Shown here: positions 1 to 8,894 of the stretch, piece by piece
Position numbering within the stretch: the first letter of the stretch is position 1
How the letters are laid out: the number at the start of each line of letters is the position of its first letter
Made by a program: the position numbers and the translations under genes
Assembly: GCF_900446215.1 (NCBI RefSeq)
Contig: NZ_UAQZ01000016.1
Location: forward strand, 372,001-436,000
DNA: 64,000 nucleotides
Direction of reading: 5' to 3'
DNA from: Burkholderia cenocepacia
GTDB taxonomy: Bacteria > Pseudomonadota > Gammaproteobacteria > Burkholderiales > Burkholderiaceae
The notes under the pieces: generated by a model
Database searches by the model: none
Told to the model about the DNA's origin: nothing
What the model saw: only the letters and a program-made list of their open reading frames with translations

Positions 1-914
1 TCGCCATCCTGCTGGTGTCGCATCGGCTCGGCGACTTACGTCGTATCGCGGATCGCGCGGCGATCGTCCGCGATGGCCGGATCGTCGCGGATCTGGCCGC
101 GCCGATCGATTTCGACGCCGCGGTGGAAACGATGATCGGCCGGCCGTTGCCGCGTACGCGTGCCGTGGCGCCGGAGCGGGTCGCACCGACCGAATCCGGG
201 CCCGGATCAGGCTTCAGCGTGCGGCAGATCCGGCTGACGCCGACCAGCACGCCGTTCGACCTCGATGTCCGGCGCGGCGAGATCGTCGCGATCGCGGGCC
301 CGGTCGGCGGCGGCAAGTCGCGCTTCGCGCGGACGATCTTCGGCGCGGTGCGGGCGGCCGCCGGCGAGATGACGCTCGACGGACGGCCATGGCGGCCACG
401 TTCGCCGGCCGATGCGATTCGCGCCGGCGTATTCCTGGCCGGCGAGGATCGCTGGCGCACGTCGCTGTTTCCCGACAGCGTCCCGTTCGCGTCGATCGCG
501 GGCACGATCGGCTTTCCGTTCCTGTCGCGCTGGTTCGCGGGCGGCGCGGTGCGCCGAGCCCGCGAACGTACGGCCGCCGCGGCCGCGATCGCGCGGTTCG
601 GCATTCGCTGCGAGGGGCCGGACGATCGCGTCGCGCACCTGTCCGGCGGCAACCAGCAGAAGGTCGTGCTCGCGCGCTGGCACGCCGAGCCCGCGCGGCT
701 GTTGCTGCTCGACGAGCCGTTCCAGGGCATCGATGCGGGCGCGCGCGCCGATATCGTCGATACGCTGCGGCGTCATGCGCATGAACGTGCGACGCTCGTG
801 TTCGTCAGCGATCTCGAGGAAGCGGCCGAGATCGCCGATCGGATCGTGCGGTTCGATCGCGCGACGCTCGATGGCCTGTCTCCGATTTCTTCCATCGTGG
901 GTGCCCACTCATGA
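1..914 (+). CDS. Sugar ABC transporter ATP-binding protein, 3' part only
   Basis: The gene begins before the window; the reading frame is open from base 3. What remains is the end of the first ATPase domain (SHRLGDLRRIADR, the H-loop region) and the whole second domain of an RbsA/MglA-type double ATPase. The second domain has a Walker A GPVGGGKS (the usual first glycine/serine positions are altered, as is common in the second half of this family), signature LSGGNQQK and Walker B LLLLDEPFQGID. The protein would sit on the cytoplasmic face and power sugar import with the permease that follows, whose ATG overlaps this stop by 4 bases. The substrate cannot be read from the sequence. Confidence 0.93.
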   Translation, partial: AILLVSHRLGDLRRIADRAAIVRDGRIVADLAAPIDFDAAVETMIGRPLPRTRAVAPERVAPTESGPGSGFSVRQIRLTPTSTPFDLDVRRGEIVAIAGPVGGGKSRFARTIFGAVRAAAGEMTLDGRPWRPRSPADAIRAGVFLAGEDRWRTSLFPDSVPFASIAGTIGFPFLSRWFAGGAVRRARERTAAAAAIARFGIRCEGPDDRVAHLSGGNQQKVVLARWHAEPARLLLLDEPFQGIDAGARADIVDTLRRHAHERATLVFVSDLEEAAEIADRIVRFDRATLDGLSPISSIVGAHS

Positions 915-1972
915 AACCCGTGACTTCTTCTTCCGCCGTGCATCATGCCGCCCCCGTCGAACGATCGTCGCGCACGGGGCCGGCGCGCATCCGCGATGCG
1001 CTCGAACGGACGGGCATCCTGCTCGTACTGGCCGTCCTCGTGGTGGTGTTTGCGCTCAGGGAGCCTGCGTTCCTGAACGTCGACAATCTGTTCAGCATCC
1101 TGCAGGCGGTGTCGATCGTCGCGTTGCTCGGCGTCGGGGTGACGGTCACGCTCGCGGCCGGCGGTTTCGACCTGTCGGTCGGCAGCGTGGCCGCGACCGC
1201 GCAGATGGCCGCGAGCTACGTGCTGGTCGTCTGGCATGGCAGCGCGTTGGCGGCCGTGATCGCGTGCGTCGTGCTCGGCGTGACCGCCGGGTTGTTCAAC
1301 GGCTTGCTGATCACGCGGCTGCGCGTGCCCGACCAGCTCGCGACGCTCGGCACGCTGTTCCTGCTGGCCGGCCTGCAGTTGATCCCGACCGGCGGCCGTT
1401 CGCTCGCGACCGGCTCCGTGCTGCCCGACGGCACGGATGCGACGGGCGTGTTCCCCGACGCGTTCCTCGCGCTCGGCCGACTGCGCGTATTCGACGTCGT
1501 ACCGTTGCCGGTGCTGGTGCTTGCGGCCGTGACGGTGCTGGCCTGCGTCACGATGGAAGCGACGCGCTGGGGCCGCGTGATCTATGCGATCGGCGGCAAC
1601 GAAACGGCTGCGCGGCTGGCCGGTGCGCCGGCCGCGCGCTACCGTGTCGCCGCGTATGTCGTGTCGGGCGCGATCGCGTCGCTGGGCGGCGTGTTGATCG
1701 CCGCGCGAGTCGGCCGCGGCGACGTGAGCGCGGGACACTCGCTGCTGCTCGACGCGGTGGCCGCCGCACTGATCGGCTACGCGGTGTGGGGCGCGAAGCG
1801 GCCCAACGTGTTCGGCACGGTCGTCGGCGCGGTGTTCGTCGGCGTGCTGCTCAACGGACTCACGATGCTGAACGCGCCCTACTATATGCAGGATTTCATC
1901 AAGGGCGTGCTGCTCGTGCTGGCCTTGGCGTTTACGTTCGGCATCGGTCGCCGGGCGGATGCCCGGGCGTGA
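911..1972 (+). CDS. Sugar ABC transporter permease (RbsC-like)
   Basis: A 353-residue polytopic inner-membrane protein of the BPD_transp_2/RbsC family. It has about 8-10 hydrophobic segments and the conserved GFDLSVGS motif near residue 80, which marks ribose/xylose/AI-2-type permeases. Its start overlaps the ATPase stop (ATGA), so the two are translationally coupled. It forms the channel for the ATPase upstream and the binding protein downstream. The order ATPase-permease-binding protein is usual for CUT2 carbohydrate transporters. The sugar transported is unknown. Confidence 0.92.
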   Translation: MKPVTSSSAVHHAAPVERSSRTGPARIRDALERTGILLVLAVLVVVFALREPAFLNVDNLFSILQAVSIVALLGVGVTVTLAAGGFDLSVGSVAATAQMAASYVLVVWHGSALAAVIACVVLGVTAGLFNGLLITRLRVPDQLATLGTLFLLAGLQLIPTGGRSLATGSVLPDGTDATGVFPDAFLALGRLRVFDVVPLPVLVLAAVTVLACVTMEATRWGRVIYAIGGNETAARLAGAPAARYRVAAYVVSGAIASLGGVLIAARVGRGDVSAGHSLLLDAVAAALIGYAVWGAKRPNVFGTVVGAVFVGVLLNGLTMLNAPYYMQDFIKGVLLVLALAFTFGIGRRADARA

Positions 1973-2139
1973 CGGGTGAGGTCGCCAAGCGTCGGCTCGG
2001 GAATGGACGGGTTCGAGGCACGCCCGGGCTGAACCGTTTGTTATCCAAAGTAATATCGATTGCCGAATCGGTCGGTTTGAGTTCGCGTGCCGCGCTGATA
2101 GATTGAGCCGATATCGTCCTGTATGGAGACCGACACGTC

Positions 2140-3210
2140 ATGCGCTCGTTGCTTCGCCGAAAGTCGCGCCTCGAACCGAAACTCGGTGCACTCGTATTGG
2201 GCGCCGCACTCGCGCTCGGTGTGCCCACCGCGCACGCCGGCCCGCTCAAGGGCGCGCCCGCGCCGTTCGACAAGGGCGGCGTGAAGATCGCGCTCGTCAA
2301 CTACCTGTCGACCGGCGATTTTTTCCAGGCCTACGAAGCCGGCGCGCAGAAGCAGGCGCGCGCGCTCGGCGTCGATCTGCGCATCTACGAAGGCCGGCAG
2401 GACGCGGCCGAGCAGCGCGAGCAGATCCAGCAGGCGATCAGCATCGGCGTGTCCGCGATCATCGTCAATCACGGCTTGCCGGAATCGCTGAAGGACGTCG
2501 TTCAGCGTGCGCTGGACAAGGGGATCAAGGTCGTCGCGTTCGACGTCGATCTCGCCAATCCGAAGGTGCCGCAGATCGAGCAGAACGATCGCGACCTCGC
2601 GAACCTGCTGCTCGATCAGGCCGTGAAGGACAACGGCGACGCGTTCTCCGCCGGGTACGTGTACGTGGTAGGATCCGCGCCGCTCGACCGCCGCGATGCC
2701 GCGTGGCGCGATTTCAAGCGCGCGCATCCGAAGGTGCAGGAAAAGGCGCGCTGGGGCACCGTCGACAACCCGATCGCGCAATCGGTCGCGAACCAGGCGG
2801 CGGCCGTGTATCGCGCGAATCCGGACATTCGCGTGGTGTTCGCGCCGTACGACGAATTCGCGCGCGGCGCGAAGCTCGCCGCCGACGAGGCCCGGCTGTC
2901 GTCGAAAATCCGCATCTACAGCGCGGACGTGTCGACGGCCGACATCGAGGCGATTCGCGCACCGAACAGCGCGTGGGTCGCGACGGCCGCGACGAATCCG
3001 GCGGTCGTCGGCGCCGTGTCGGTGCGGGCCGCGGCGTTGCTGGTCGCCGGGCAAAACCCGGGTGCGCGCATCGCGGTCAAGCCGACGCTGATCACGCGCG
3101 ACGATCTCGTGAAGAACGACATTCACACCGTAGCCGAACTCGGCGCGAAGTTTCCGGCGTTCCGCGCGAGCGACGCGGCGACGGCTGCGTGGATTCCGGC
3201 GCTCGACTGA
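2140..3210 (+). CDS. Periplasmic sugar-binding protein of ABC transporter
   Basis: A 356-residue protein of the periplasmic-binding-protein type 1/RbsB-like family (Peripla_BP_4). It starts with a Sec signal peptide that ends at an AHA-G type cleavage site near residue 33. The mature part begins KIALVNYLSTGDFFQAYEAG, the usual first strand and ligand loop. The likely role is to capture a sugar or sugar-like ligand for the two genes upstream. A gap of 167 bases separates it from the permease, so it may also have its own promoter; binding proteins are usually made in excess. An SD-like GGAG lies about 11 bases before the ATG. The ligand is not identifiable. Confidence 0.9.
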   Translation: MRSLLRRKSRLEPKLGALVLGAALALGVPTAHAGPLKGAPAPFDKGGVKIALVNYLSTGDFFQAYEAGAQKQARALGVDLRIYEGRQDAAEQREQIQQAISIGVSAIIVNHGLPESLKDVVQRALDKGIKVVAFDVDLANPKVPQIEQNDRDLANLLLDQAVKDNGDAFSAGYVYVVGSAPLDRRDAAWRDFKRAHPKVQEKARWGTVDNPIAQSVANQAAAVYRANPDIRVVFAPYDEFARGAKLAADEARLSSKIRIYSADVSTADIEAIRAPNSAWVATAATNPAVVGAVSVRAAALLVAGQNPGARIAVKPTLITRDDLVKNDIHTVAELGAKFPAFRASDAATAAWIPALD

Positions 3211-3270
3211 TCGCGCTGGCATGCAGCGACCCGATCGGTTGCTTGCGTGCCGCCTACCCATGACTCGACC

Positions 3271-3801
3271 ATGACGACCCTGAACGACTATCTCGCGCAA
3301 AAGCGCGATGCGTGGCATGCGAAGCAGCAGGCCGCTCGCAACGATCCCGATTTCAAGGCGACGCCGCTGAAGGCGACCGTGCGCGCGCTCGGTCGCAGCG
3401 GCGTGCGCGAGATCCGGATTCGCGATTTCCAGGTGATCAGCGACAGCCCGCCCGATTTCGCGGGCTACAACCTCGGGCCCGCATCGCCGGAGTTGCAGCT
3501 CGGCGTGCTCGGCAGCTGCCTCACGCACATCACGTTGATCCAGGCCGCAGAACGGGGGCTGAAGATCGACGCGATCGAAGTCGAAGTCACCGGCGACCAG
3601 CATCCGCTCGCGCAGCAGCCGGGGTTCGAGCATGTGCCGGTATTTCCGCACAACCTCCGCTATACGCTGGACATCGTGTCGCCGGAGCCGCCGGAGGCGA
3701 TCCGTGCGTTGCATCAGGCGGTGGAGGAGGTGTGCCCGATCTTCAACCTGCTGAGGCTGCCGCAGCACATCGACGGGGAATTGCGGCATACCGGCGCGTG
3801 A
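3271..3801 (+). CDS. OsmC family protein
   Basis: A 176-residue OsmC/Ohr-superfamily protein. The two expected cysteine motifs are present: GSCLTHITLIQAAE, with the cysteine heading the central helix, and EEVCPIFNLL near the C-terminus. In characterised members these two cysteines reduce organic hydroperoxides, with the enzyme acting as a homodimer in the cytoplasm. The ATG at 3271 (MTTLNDYL) is chosen over an in-frame GTG at 3247 because it fits family length; no strong SD is visible before either. It lies 60 bases after the sugar-binding protein in the same direction, so it may be co-transcribed, though no functional link is evident. The family call is firm; the substrate is unknown. Confidence 0.88.
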   Translation: MTTLNDYLAQKRDAWHAKQQAARNDPDFKATPLKATVRALGRSGVREIRIRDFQVISDSPPDFAGYNLGPASPELQLGVLGSCLTHITLIQAAERGLKIDAIEVEVTGDQHPLAQQPGFEHVPVFPHNLRYTLDIVSPEPPEAIRALHQAVEEVCPIFNLLRLPQHIDGELRHTGA

Positions 3802-3854
3802 TGCGCTGACGGATTGCTGCACGGCCGAGTTTGGAAGTGCAATCGAGGTATTGT

Positions 3855-3870
3855 GATAAGAATACTTATC
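3855..3870. repeat. Perfect short palindrome between convergent genes
   Basis: GATAAG and CTTATC arms flank AATA in an AT-rich pocket between the 3' ends of the OsmC and AraC genes. It could be a weak bidirectional terminator or a protein site. There is no run of T. Nothing else is visible between 3802 and 3944. Confidence 0.4.
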
Positions 3871-3944
3871 CCGACGGTCGCGATACGAACGCATGGCGTT
3901 GACGGAGTCGCGCCATCACGAGCCCGACGAAGGCAGTCACGACG

Positions 3945-4865
3945 CTAGTTGCCCGATTCCTTCGTCACGTCATGACGATAGGCGCGCGGCGAGCAGCCCA
4001 CGATCCGCTTGAACGCATGGCCGAACGCGCTATCCGAGTCGTAGCCGAGCCGTTGCGCGATCGTCGAGATCGACGCGTTCGAGCGGCGCAGTTCGCGCAT
4101 CGCCAGCTGGATCCGCCAGCGCAGCACGTATTCGAGCGGCCCGAACCCGAGCCGCCGCTTGAAATGCAGCGCGAACGTCGACCGCGATACGTGGCAGCAG
4201 GCCGCCAGCGCGTCGACGGTCCAGCGCCGCTCGGGCGCCGCGTGAATCGCGGCCAGCGCCGCGCGGACCCGCGCATCCGCGAGCCCGGCCAGCCACCCGA
4301 CATCGCCGTTCGCGCCGGTGTCCACGTAGCGCCGCAGGATCTGCACCAGCATCATGTGTCCGAGATGCCGGATCATCAGCGACCCGCCCGGCGACGACGC
4401 GCCGAATTCCCGTGCGAGTTGCTGCAGCGACCAGCGCAGCACCGCCGCCGATTCGGAATCCCCGCTCACGATCACCACGGGCGGCAGGCTGCCGAGCAGC
4501 AGCGGCATGCGTTCCTCGTACGCGAAGCGGCCGCCGATCAGAAAGCAGTCGGCCGGCTCGCCATAGTGCGCGATACCGCGTTCGACATGCCGGTACACGT
4601 CGGCGGCCGGCACCGGCGCGACCGACGGATCGCTCGCCAGCGAAAATGCCCGCGGCGCGGCGAGCAGGAAGCAGTCTCCCGTACGCAGCCGAACAGGTGG
4701 CCCCGCACCGTCGACGGTCAGCCAGCAACTGCCTTCGACCACCGCGTTGAACTTGATTCCGTCGGGCGGGGGCAGGTCGACCGCCCACGGGCCGCCGGCC
4801 CGCAGGCCGGTGAAAAACGAGTCGCGCGTTTCCAGCAGCGACAGCACTTCCGATAGCGGGTCCAC
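3945..4865 (-). CDS. AraC family regulator with N-terminal cupin domain
   Basis: About 306 residues if started at the GTG at 4865 (VDPLSEVLSLLETRDSFF), which has GGGAA upstream and matches the usual first residues of the cupin_6 AraC subgroup. An open frame runs on to 4985 but would invade the divergent promoter. The N-terminal part is a cupin-like sensor with the ELxxGxCWL-type strand (VVEGSCWLTVDG). The C-terminal part has two helix-turn-helix units, with LAACCHVSRSTFALHFKR as the first and the signature IAQRLGYDSDSAFGHAFKR as the second. It probably controls the divergent SDR gene 139 bases away; such pairs are common in Burkholderia. The effector is unknown. Confidence 0.9.
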   Translation of the reverse strand: MDPLSEVLSLLETRDSFFTGLRAGGPWAVDLPPPDGIKFNAVVEGSCWLTVDGAGPPVRLRTGDCFLLAAPRAFSLASDPSVAPVPAADVYRHVERGIAHYGEPADCFLIGGRFAYEERMPLLLGSLPPVVIVSGDSESAAVLRWSLQQLAREFGASSPGGSLMIRHLGHMMLVQILRRYVDTGANGDVGWLAGLADARVRAALAAIHAAPERRWTVDALAACCHVSRSTFALHFKRRLGFGPLEYVLRWRIQLAMRELRRSNASISTIAQRLGYDSDSAFGHAFKRIVGCSPRAYRHDVTKESGN

Positions 4866-5004
4866 GCGCAATTCCCGGACGATCTCGACGAAAAACCGGA
4901 TTCTATTGCATTCACAGTCCGGATGCGCGGCCGGAGAATGGGTTCGTGCAGTGACGCGGCCGATGGGCGGCCTCGAGCTTCGCACCCCGTTCCTGGAGCC
5001 TTCG

Positions 5005-5970
5005 ATGACGAGCAGGCAGCATCCCCTTCATTCCGGATTCGACGCCGCCTCGACGGCGAGCGACGTCCTGGCCGGCCTCGACCTGCACGGCAAGACCGCC
5101 ATCGTCACGGGCGGCCATTCGGGTCTCGGCCTCGAAACCACGCGGGCGCTGGCGCAGGCCGGTGCGCACGTCGTCGTCGGCGCACGGAGCGTCGCGGCCG
5201 CGCGCGAGGCGACGCGCGACATCGACGGCGTGGAAATCGCGACGCTCGATCTCGCGGACGCCGCGAGCGTGGCCGCATTCGCCGCGCGGTTCGTCGACGC
5301 GCGGCGCGACGTGCACATCGTCATCAACAGCGCGGGCATCATGGCGTGCCCGGAGACTCGCTTGGGCGACGGAAGGGAAGCGCAGCTGGCCGTCAATCAC
5401 CTCGGTCACTACGCGCTCGTCAACCGGCTGTGGCCGGCGATCGCGCACGGCGACGGCGCGCGCGTGGTCGCGGTGTCGTCGCTCGGGCACCGGCTGTCGC
5501 CGATCCGCTGGGACGATATCGATTTCGCGCGCGGGTACGACAAATGGCTGGCGTACGGGCAGTCGAAAACGGCCAACGCGTTGTTCGCGGTGCAGCTCGA
5601 CGTGCTCGGCGCGCCGTTCGGTGTCCGCGCGTATTCGCTGCATCCCGGCAAGATCGCGACGCCGCTGCAGCGTCATCTGACGCGCGAGGAAATGATGGCG
5701 CAGGGCTGGGTCGACGAACACGGCGTGCCCATCGATCCGACTTTCAAGACGCCCGCGCAGGGCGCGGCAACCCAGGTATGGGCGGCGACGTCGCCGCGCC
5801 TGGCCGATCTCGGCGGTGTCTATTGCGAGGATTGCGACGTTGCGACGGTGACGCGCGGCAACGAGGAATCGGGCGTGCGGCCGCATGCGATCGATCCGGA
5901 GGACGCGGCGCGGCTGTGGGCGTGGTCCGCGGCGGCGACGGGCGTCGATGCCTTTGCGGGGCGGCGCTGA
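5005..5970 (+). CDS. Short-chain dehydrogenase/reductase
   Basis: A 321-residue SDR of the retinol-dehydrogenase/WWOX-like subgroup. It has the nucleotide motif TGGHSGLG near residue 35, NSAG (from the NNAG motif), a catalytic serine in VAVSSLGHR and the catalytic pair in YGQSK. It would catalyse an NAD(P)-dependent alcohol/ketone interconversion in the cytoplasm. The ATG at 5005 has a good GGAG seven bases upstream. The divergent AraC regulator is the probable controller. A hairpin follows the stop before the convergent hipA gene. The substrate cannot be predicted. Confidence 0.9.
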   Translation: MTSRQHPLHSGFDAASTASDVLAGLDLHGKTAIVTGGHSGLGLETTRALAQAGAHVVVGARSVAAAREATRDIDGVEIATLDLADAASVAAFAARFVDARRDVHIVINSAGIMACPETRLGDGREAQLAVNHLGHYALVNRLWPAIAHGDGARVVAVSSLGHRLSPIRWDDIDFARGYDKWLAYGQSKTANALFAVQLDVLGAPFGVRAYSLHPGKIATPLQRHLTREEMMAQGWVDEHGVPIDPTFKTPAQGAATQVWAATSPRLADLGGVYCEDCDVATVTRGNEESGVRPHAIDPEDAARLWAWSAAATGVDAFAGRR

Positions 5971-5997
5971 CGCCCAGGTATTTGCCGGGCCGGGCGG

Positions 5998-6032
5998 CGC
6001 GCGGGTATCGGCGGCGGTACGACACCCGCGCG
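5998..6032. terminator. Candidate bidirectional terminator hairpin
   Basis: Perfect 9-bp arms CGCGCGGGT and ACCCGCGCG with a 17-base loop. It sits exactly between the convergent stops of the SDR gene and hipA. There is no T-run, so intrinsic termination is likely but not certain. Confidence 0.5.
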
Positions 6033-6039
6033 CGGCAAC

Positions 6040-7344
6040 CTATCCGCGCGCCTGCCGCAGCGCGCGCCCCATCTCCGCGATCGGCATCGCGGCGATCGAA
6101 TTCAGCAACCGCATTTCCCGGGCGTCCGGATGCGTGATGTTTCGCACTTCATCGAGCGTCTCTCCGACGTGACGATCGAGCGGCTCGAGAAAGCGCTGCA
6201 GTTCGCTGGTGGCCGCTTTCTCCCTGAGCCCTAGCGCATGACCGAATGCGACCAGCGCATTCGTGTCGATATCGGCGAACCGCGTCGCATTCCCGAGCGG
6301 CATCGTCAGCTCGCAGTGCGGCCAATGATCGCCGCGGTGGTCGGGCCGGTGCGTCGGCGTGTGATACACGACCGTGCTGACGATGTCGTAGAACGGTGCG
6401 AGCCGGTAGCCGCGCGCGTCGACGAAGAACGACAGATTCTTCAGGTGCGCGTCGGCATTGCCGACCACCACGTTGAACACGGTCCAGCGGAACACCGACA
6501 GACGCGTGAGCGCGCGCGTGCTGGTGCGGTCGATCGCGCGGGCCAGCTCCTGCGCATTCGCTCGCTGGTACTTGAAACCGCGGTCGTAGTTGAGCAACTG
6601 CATCGCGTCGATCGTATGCACGCGTGCGGCCCGTTCGGACGCGACGTCGCGGTCGAACCGGTCGATCACGTAGCAGGCGGACGGCGCGCGCAGGAAATGC
6701 ACGTCGGGCACGTCGAGCCCCATCTTCTTCGCGAGCCGCATGCAGAAGAACTCGTTGATCGCCGAATGCGGATAGCCGGCCGCGCGCATGTCGGGTTTGA
6801 GCAGGTGCATCGACGGTTCGCTGCCGATCGGCTCGAACAGCGCGTAGTCGGGCGCGTCGCCGCGCAGCACCAGTAGCAGTTTCTGCTGCGCGCCGGCCGC
6901 CGACATGCGCTTGGGCGCGGTGGCTGTCAGCGCGCGCTCGGGCATCGCCTGGATCCGGCGCTCGAGCTCGTCGAGCGGCAGCGGTTGCAGGTCGCCGGGC
7001 GTTTCCTGCTCGCCGTCGGTCAGCAGCGTCAGCGCGCCGGCCGATTCGCGGCCGAAGTACGCGAGCAGGCCCCACGCGTCGGCCGCATCGACCTTCGCCT
7101 CGCGCGCGAGCGACGTGCGCATGCCTTCCTCGGGCAGCAGATTGTCGAAGAACCACTGGACCGGGCGATCGGTGGACGTGTCGGTGAACACGTCTGCGCG
7201 GAGCGGGAACGCCGGCGACAGCGGATACGCGGTGGGTGACGCAAGCCATTGCGGGTCGTACGCAAACGACCAGATCCCCTTGTCGTCGGCCAGCGTGCCC
7301 ATGCGCACGCCGTTAGCGGACGCGATCAGCGTTCTAGCCGCCAT
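6040..7344 (-). CDS. hipA: HipA family toxin kinase
   Basis: A 434-residue HipA serine/threonine kinase. Visible motifs: an N-terminal HipA_N domain, a glycine-rich ATP/regulatory loop SAAGAQQK at 148-155, the catalytic GNADAHLKN at 295-303 with D298 as the presumed base, and the metal-binding APFYDIVS at 316-323. In E. coli, HipA phosphorylates glutamyl-tRNA synthetase and induces persistence; the target here is unknown. Its start overlaps the last 11 bases of the hipB-like gene, giving the antitoxin-first order and translational coupling typical of the module. All key residues are intact, so the toxin is probably functional. Confidence 0.93.
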   Translation of the reverse strand: MAARTLIASANGVRMGTLADDKGIWSFAYDPQWLASPTAYPLSPAFPLRADVFTDTSTDRPVQWFFDNLLPEEGMRTSLAREAKVDAADAWGLLAYFGRESAGALTLLTDGEQETPGDLQPLPLDELERRIQAMPERALTATAPKRMSAAGAQQKLLLVLRGDAPDYALFEPIGSEPSMHLLKPDMRAAGYPHSAINEFFCMRLAKKMGLDVPDVHFLRAPSACYVIDRFDRDVASERAARVHTIDAMQLLNYDRGFKYQRANAQELARAIDRTSTRALTRLSVFRWTVFNVVVGNADAHLKNLSFFVDARGYRLAPFYDIVSTVVYHTPTHRPDHRGDHWPHCELTMPLGNATRFADIDTNALVAFGHALGLREKAATSELQRFLEPLDRHVGETLDEVRNITHPDAREMRLLNSIAAMPIAEMGRALRQARG

Positions 7345-7618
7345 GGCTGCTCCTGCGGCGTTGGGTGGCCTTCAGCGCGGTCGCTTCGGAAATCTCGATC
7401 GACGACTCGGCGTACAGCCGCACGCCGAGCTCACTCAGCAGCAGCATGACCTTGCCGATTTGTGCGGTCGGCTTGCCGGCTTCCACCTGGCTGATGAATT
7501 TCGGCGACAGCCCGGTCGCGTTCGCGAGTTCGTCCCGGGTGAACCCCTGCTGGATTCGCGCCGCGCGAATGAAATGGGCGAGCGCGCCGATCGTGTCGAC
7601 GGATTGGGACTCCGACAT
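7334..7618 (-). CDS. hipB: HipB-like antitoxin, XRE-type DNA-binding protein
   Basis: A 94-residue protein with one helix-turn-helix of the XRE/Cro type (TRDELANATGLSPKFISQVE, residues 28-47). The ATG at 7618 has GGAG just upstream; longer in-frame starts would run through the operator region. It should bind HipA, neutralise it, and repress the operon with it. The C-terminal tail (ATQRRRSSHGG) is basic and probably flexible, as in the antitoxin tails that control stability. Operator-like repeats lie immediately upstream. Confidence 0.9.
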   Translation of the reverse strand: MSESQSVDTIGALAHFIRAARIQQGFTRDELANATGLSPKFISQVEAGKPTAQIGKVMLLLSELGVRLYAESSIEISEATALKATQRRRSSHGG

Positions 7619-7640
7619 GACATTCTCCGTGCTTCGTATC

Positions 7641-7754
7641 CGAACGGGAACAGTATTCCATAACTCGCCGGCTTGGACCGTGATTCGTATTCGTGCGGGA
7701 ACGAATGGAGTGTTCCGATAAGCGGCGGCGTGATTTCGTTCCCGATTGGGAACG
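7641..7754. promoter_or_regulatory. hipBA promoter/operator region with inverted repeats
   Basis: Three related sites built on GGGAAC/GTTCC. At 7737-7754, CGTTCCC and GGGAACG form a perfect palindrome around GATT. At 7689-7706, ATTCGT and ACGAAT flank GCGGGA. At 7645-7660, GGGAAC is followed after three bases by ATTCC. A fourth half-pair, GGAAC/GTTCC, lies at 7698-7716. Multiple spaced operators upstream of hipB are typical of this module in E. coli. The rest of 7755-8111 shows no gene and no recognisable riboswitch; it serves as the leader of the next gene. Confidence 0.6.
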
Positions 7755-8111
7755 GACGGTGAGAAAAGGAGGGTGGAGGCGAGGTTCGTATCTGACCGGA
7801 TACGGAGAAAGACGGCATCGGCGCCTGCGTGCGCGCGTCCGACGGGCACGCCGGACAGGGCTCCGATGGATGCCCGCAGCGGCAGTCCGTCCGCCGCCGT
7901 TCCGCGCCTCGAGCAGCGGCAGGCGATCCCGCGCACAGCTCCGGCACCTTCGCCGCTGACGCACAGTGTGCGCAGAACGCCCCTTTCTACAATCCCATTC
8001 GACTTGCTACACCCGCCGCCTACCCGGAAAGCAGGCCCGAGCCTTGCGACCGGCAAGCGTCGTCGGCGGCGTTCGCGCCCCGACACATGACGATTTGCAC
8101 GGGAGGCGCGC

Positions 8112-8822
8112 ATGGAACCGATGCCGGTCGCACTGCAGTGGCACGACGTTCTCGTCAGGATCGGGCTGGCGCTCGTCGCGGGTGGCCTGATCGGCTTCGA
8201 TCGCAGCGAATCCGGCAAGACGGCCGGACTGCGCACGACGATCCTCGTCTGTCTCGCCGCGTGCCTGTCGATGCTGCAGGTCAATGCGCTGCTGCTGCAG
8301 GCGGGCAAGCCGGAGGGCGCGTTCTCGGTGCTCGACCTGATGCGGCTGCCGCTCGGCATCCTGACCGGGATGGGCTTCATCGGCGGCGGCGCGATCCTTC
8401 ATCGCGACGGCCTGGTGTCCGGCGTCACCACGGCCGCGACGCTGTGGTTCGTGACGGTCATCGGGCTGTGCATCGGCGGCGGCCAGTTGTCGCTCGGCGC
8501 GCTCGGGCTGGTGCTCGCGCTGCTGGTCGTCTGGCCGCTGCGGTTCGTCGAGCGGCGCTTGCGGGGCGTCCGGACCGCGCTGGTGACGGTCGAATATCCG
8601 CTCGGCTCGGCTGCACGTGAACAACTGGCCGCGAAGCTGCGCGATGCGGGTTTCACGTGCCGGACGAAAAGCTTCTGCGAAACGACCGCGCGCGCGGTGC
8701 GCCAGGAAGAACTGTTCGTGCAGTGGCGCGAAGCGGCCGGCGCCGACGTGATGCTGAAGCAACTGATGCGGATCGTCGAGTCGGCCGGCCTGACGTCGGT
8801 GCGCTGCTCGACGGAGAACTGA
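8112..8822 (+). CDS. MgtC/SapB family inner-membrane protein
   Basis: A 236-residue protein with four to five hydrophobic segments in the first 150 residues. It carries the MgtC-family motifs GGLIGFDRSESGKTAGLRT and GMGFIGGGAIL. A soluble C-terminal domain (from about residue 150) resembles the ACT-like tail of MgtC proteins. In pathogens MgtC modulates the F-type ATP synthase and supports survival at low Mg2+ and inside macrophages; many SapB-like paralogues have unproven roles. A strong GGGAGG precedes the ATG. It starts a run of stress-type genes. Confidence 0.88.
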   Translation: MEPMPVALQWHDVLVRIGLALVAGGLIGFDRSESGKTAGLRTTILVCLAACLSMLQVNALLLQAGKPEGAFSVLDLMRLPLGILTGMGFIGGGAILHRDGLVSGVTTAATLWFVTVIGLCIGGGQLSLGALGLVLALLVVWPLRFVERRLRGVRTALVTVEYPLGSAAREQLAAKLRDAGFTCRTKSFCETTARAVRQEELFVQWREAAGADVMLKQLMRIVESAGLTSVRCSTEN

Positions 8823-8894
8823 CGCGCGCGGCGGCCGGAACGCGCGATGCTGCGTTCCGCAGGCCGCCGTGGGCGGCTTATCAAGGAGCGAAAC

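Noticed and set aside
412-3894. Very long antisense and alternative-frame reading frames over the sugar transporter (up to 617 codons)
   Set aside because: High GC removes stop codons from other frames. The translations are Arg/Ala-rich and low in complexity, and the real genes in the other frame carry family motifs.
7755-8111. Magnesium riboswitch (M-box) or mgtC-type attenuator upstream of the MgtC-like gene
   Set aside because: No M-box core or proline-rich leader peptide with alternate stems could be recognised by eye.
7619-8380. Upstream extension of the hipB-like reading frame into the mgtC region
   Set aside because: It crosses the operator repeats and overlaps the mgtC start; the ATG at 7618 has its own Shine-Dalgarno and fits family length.
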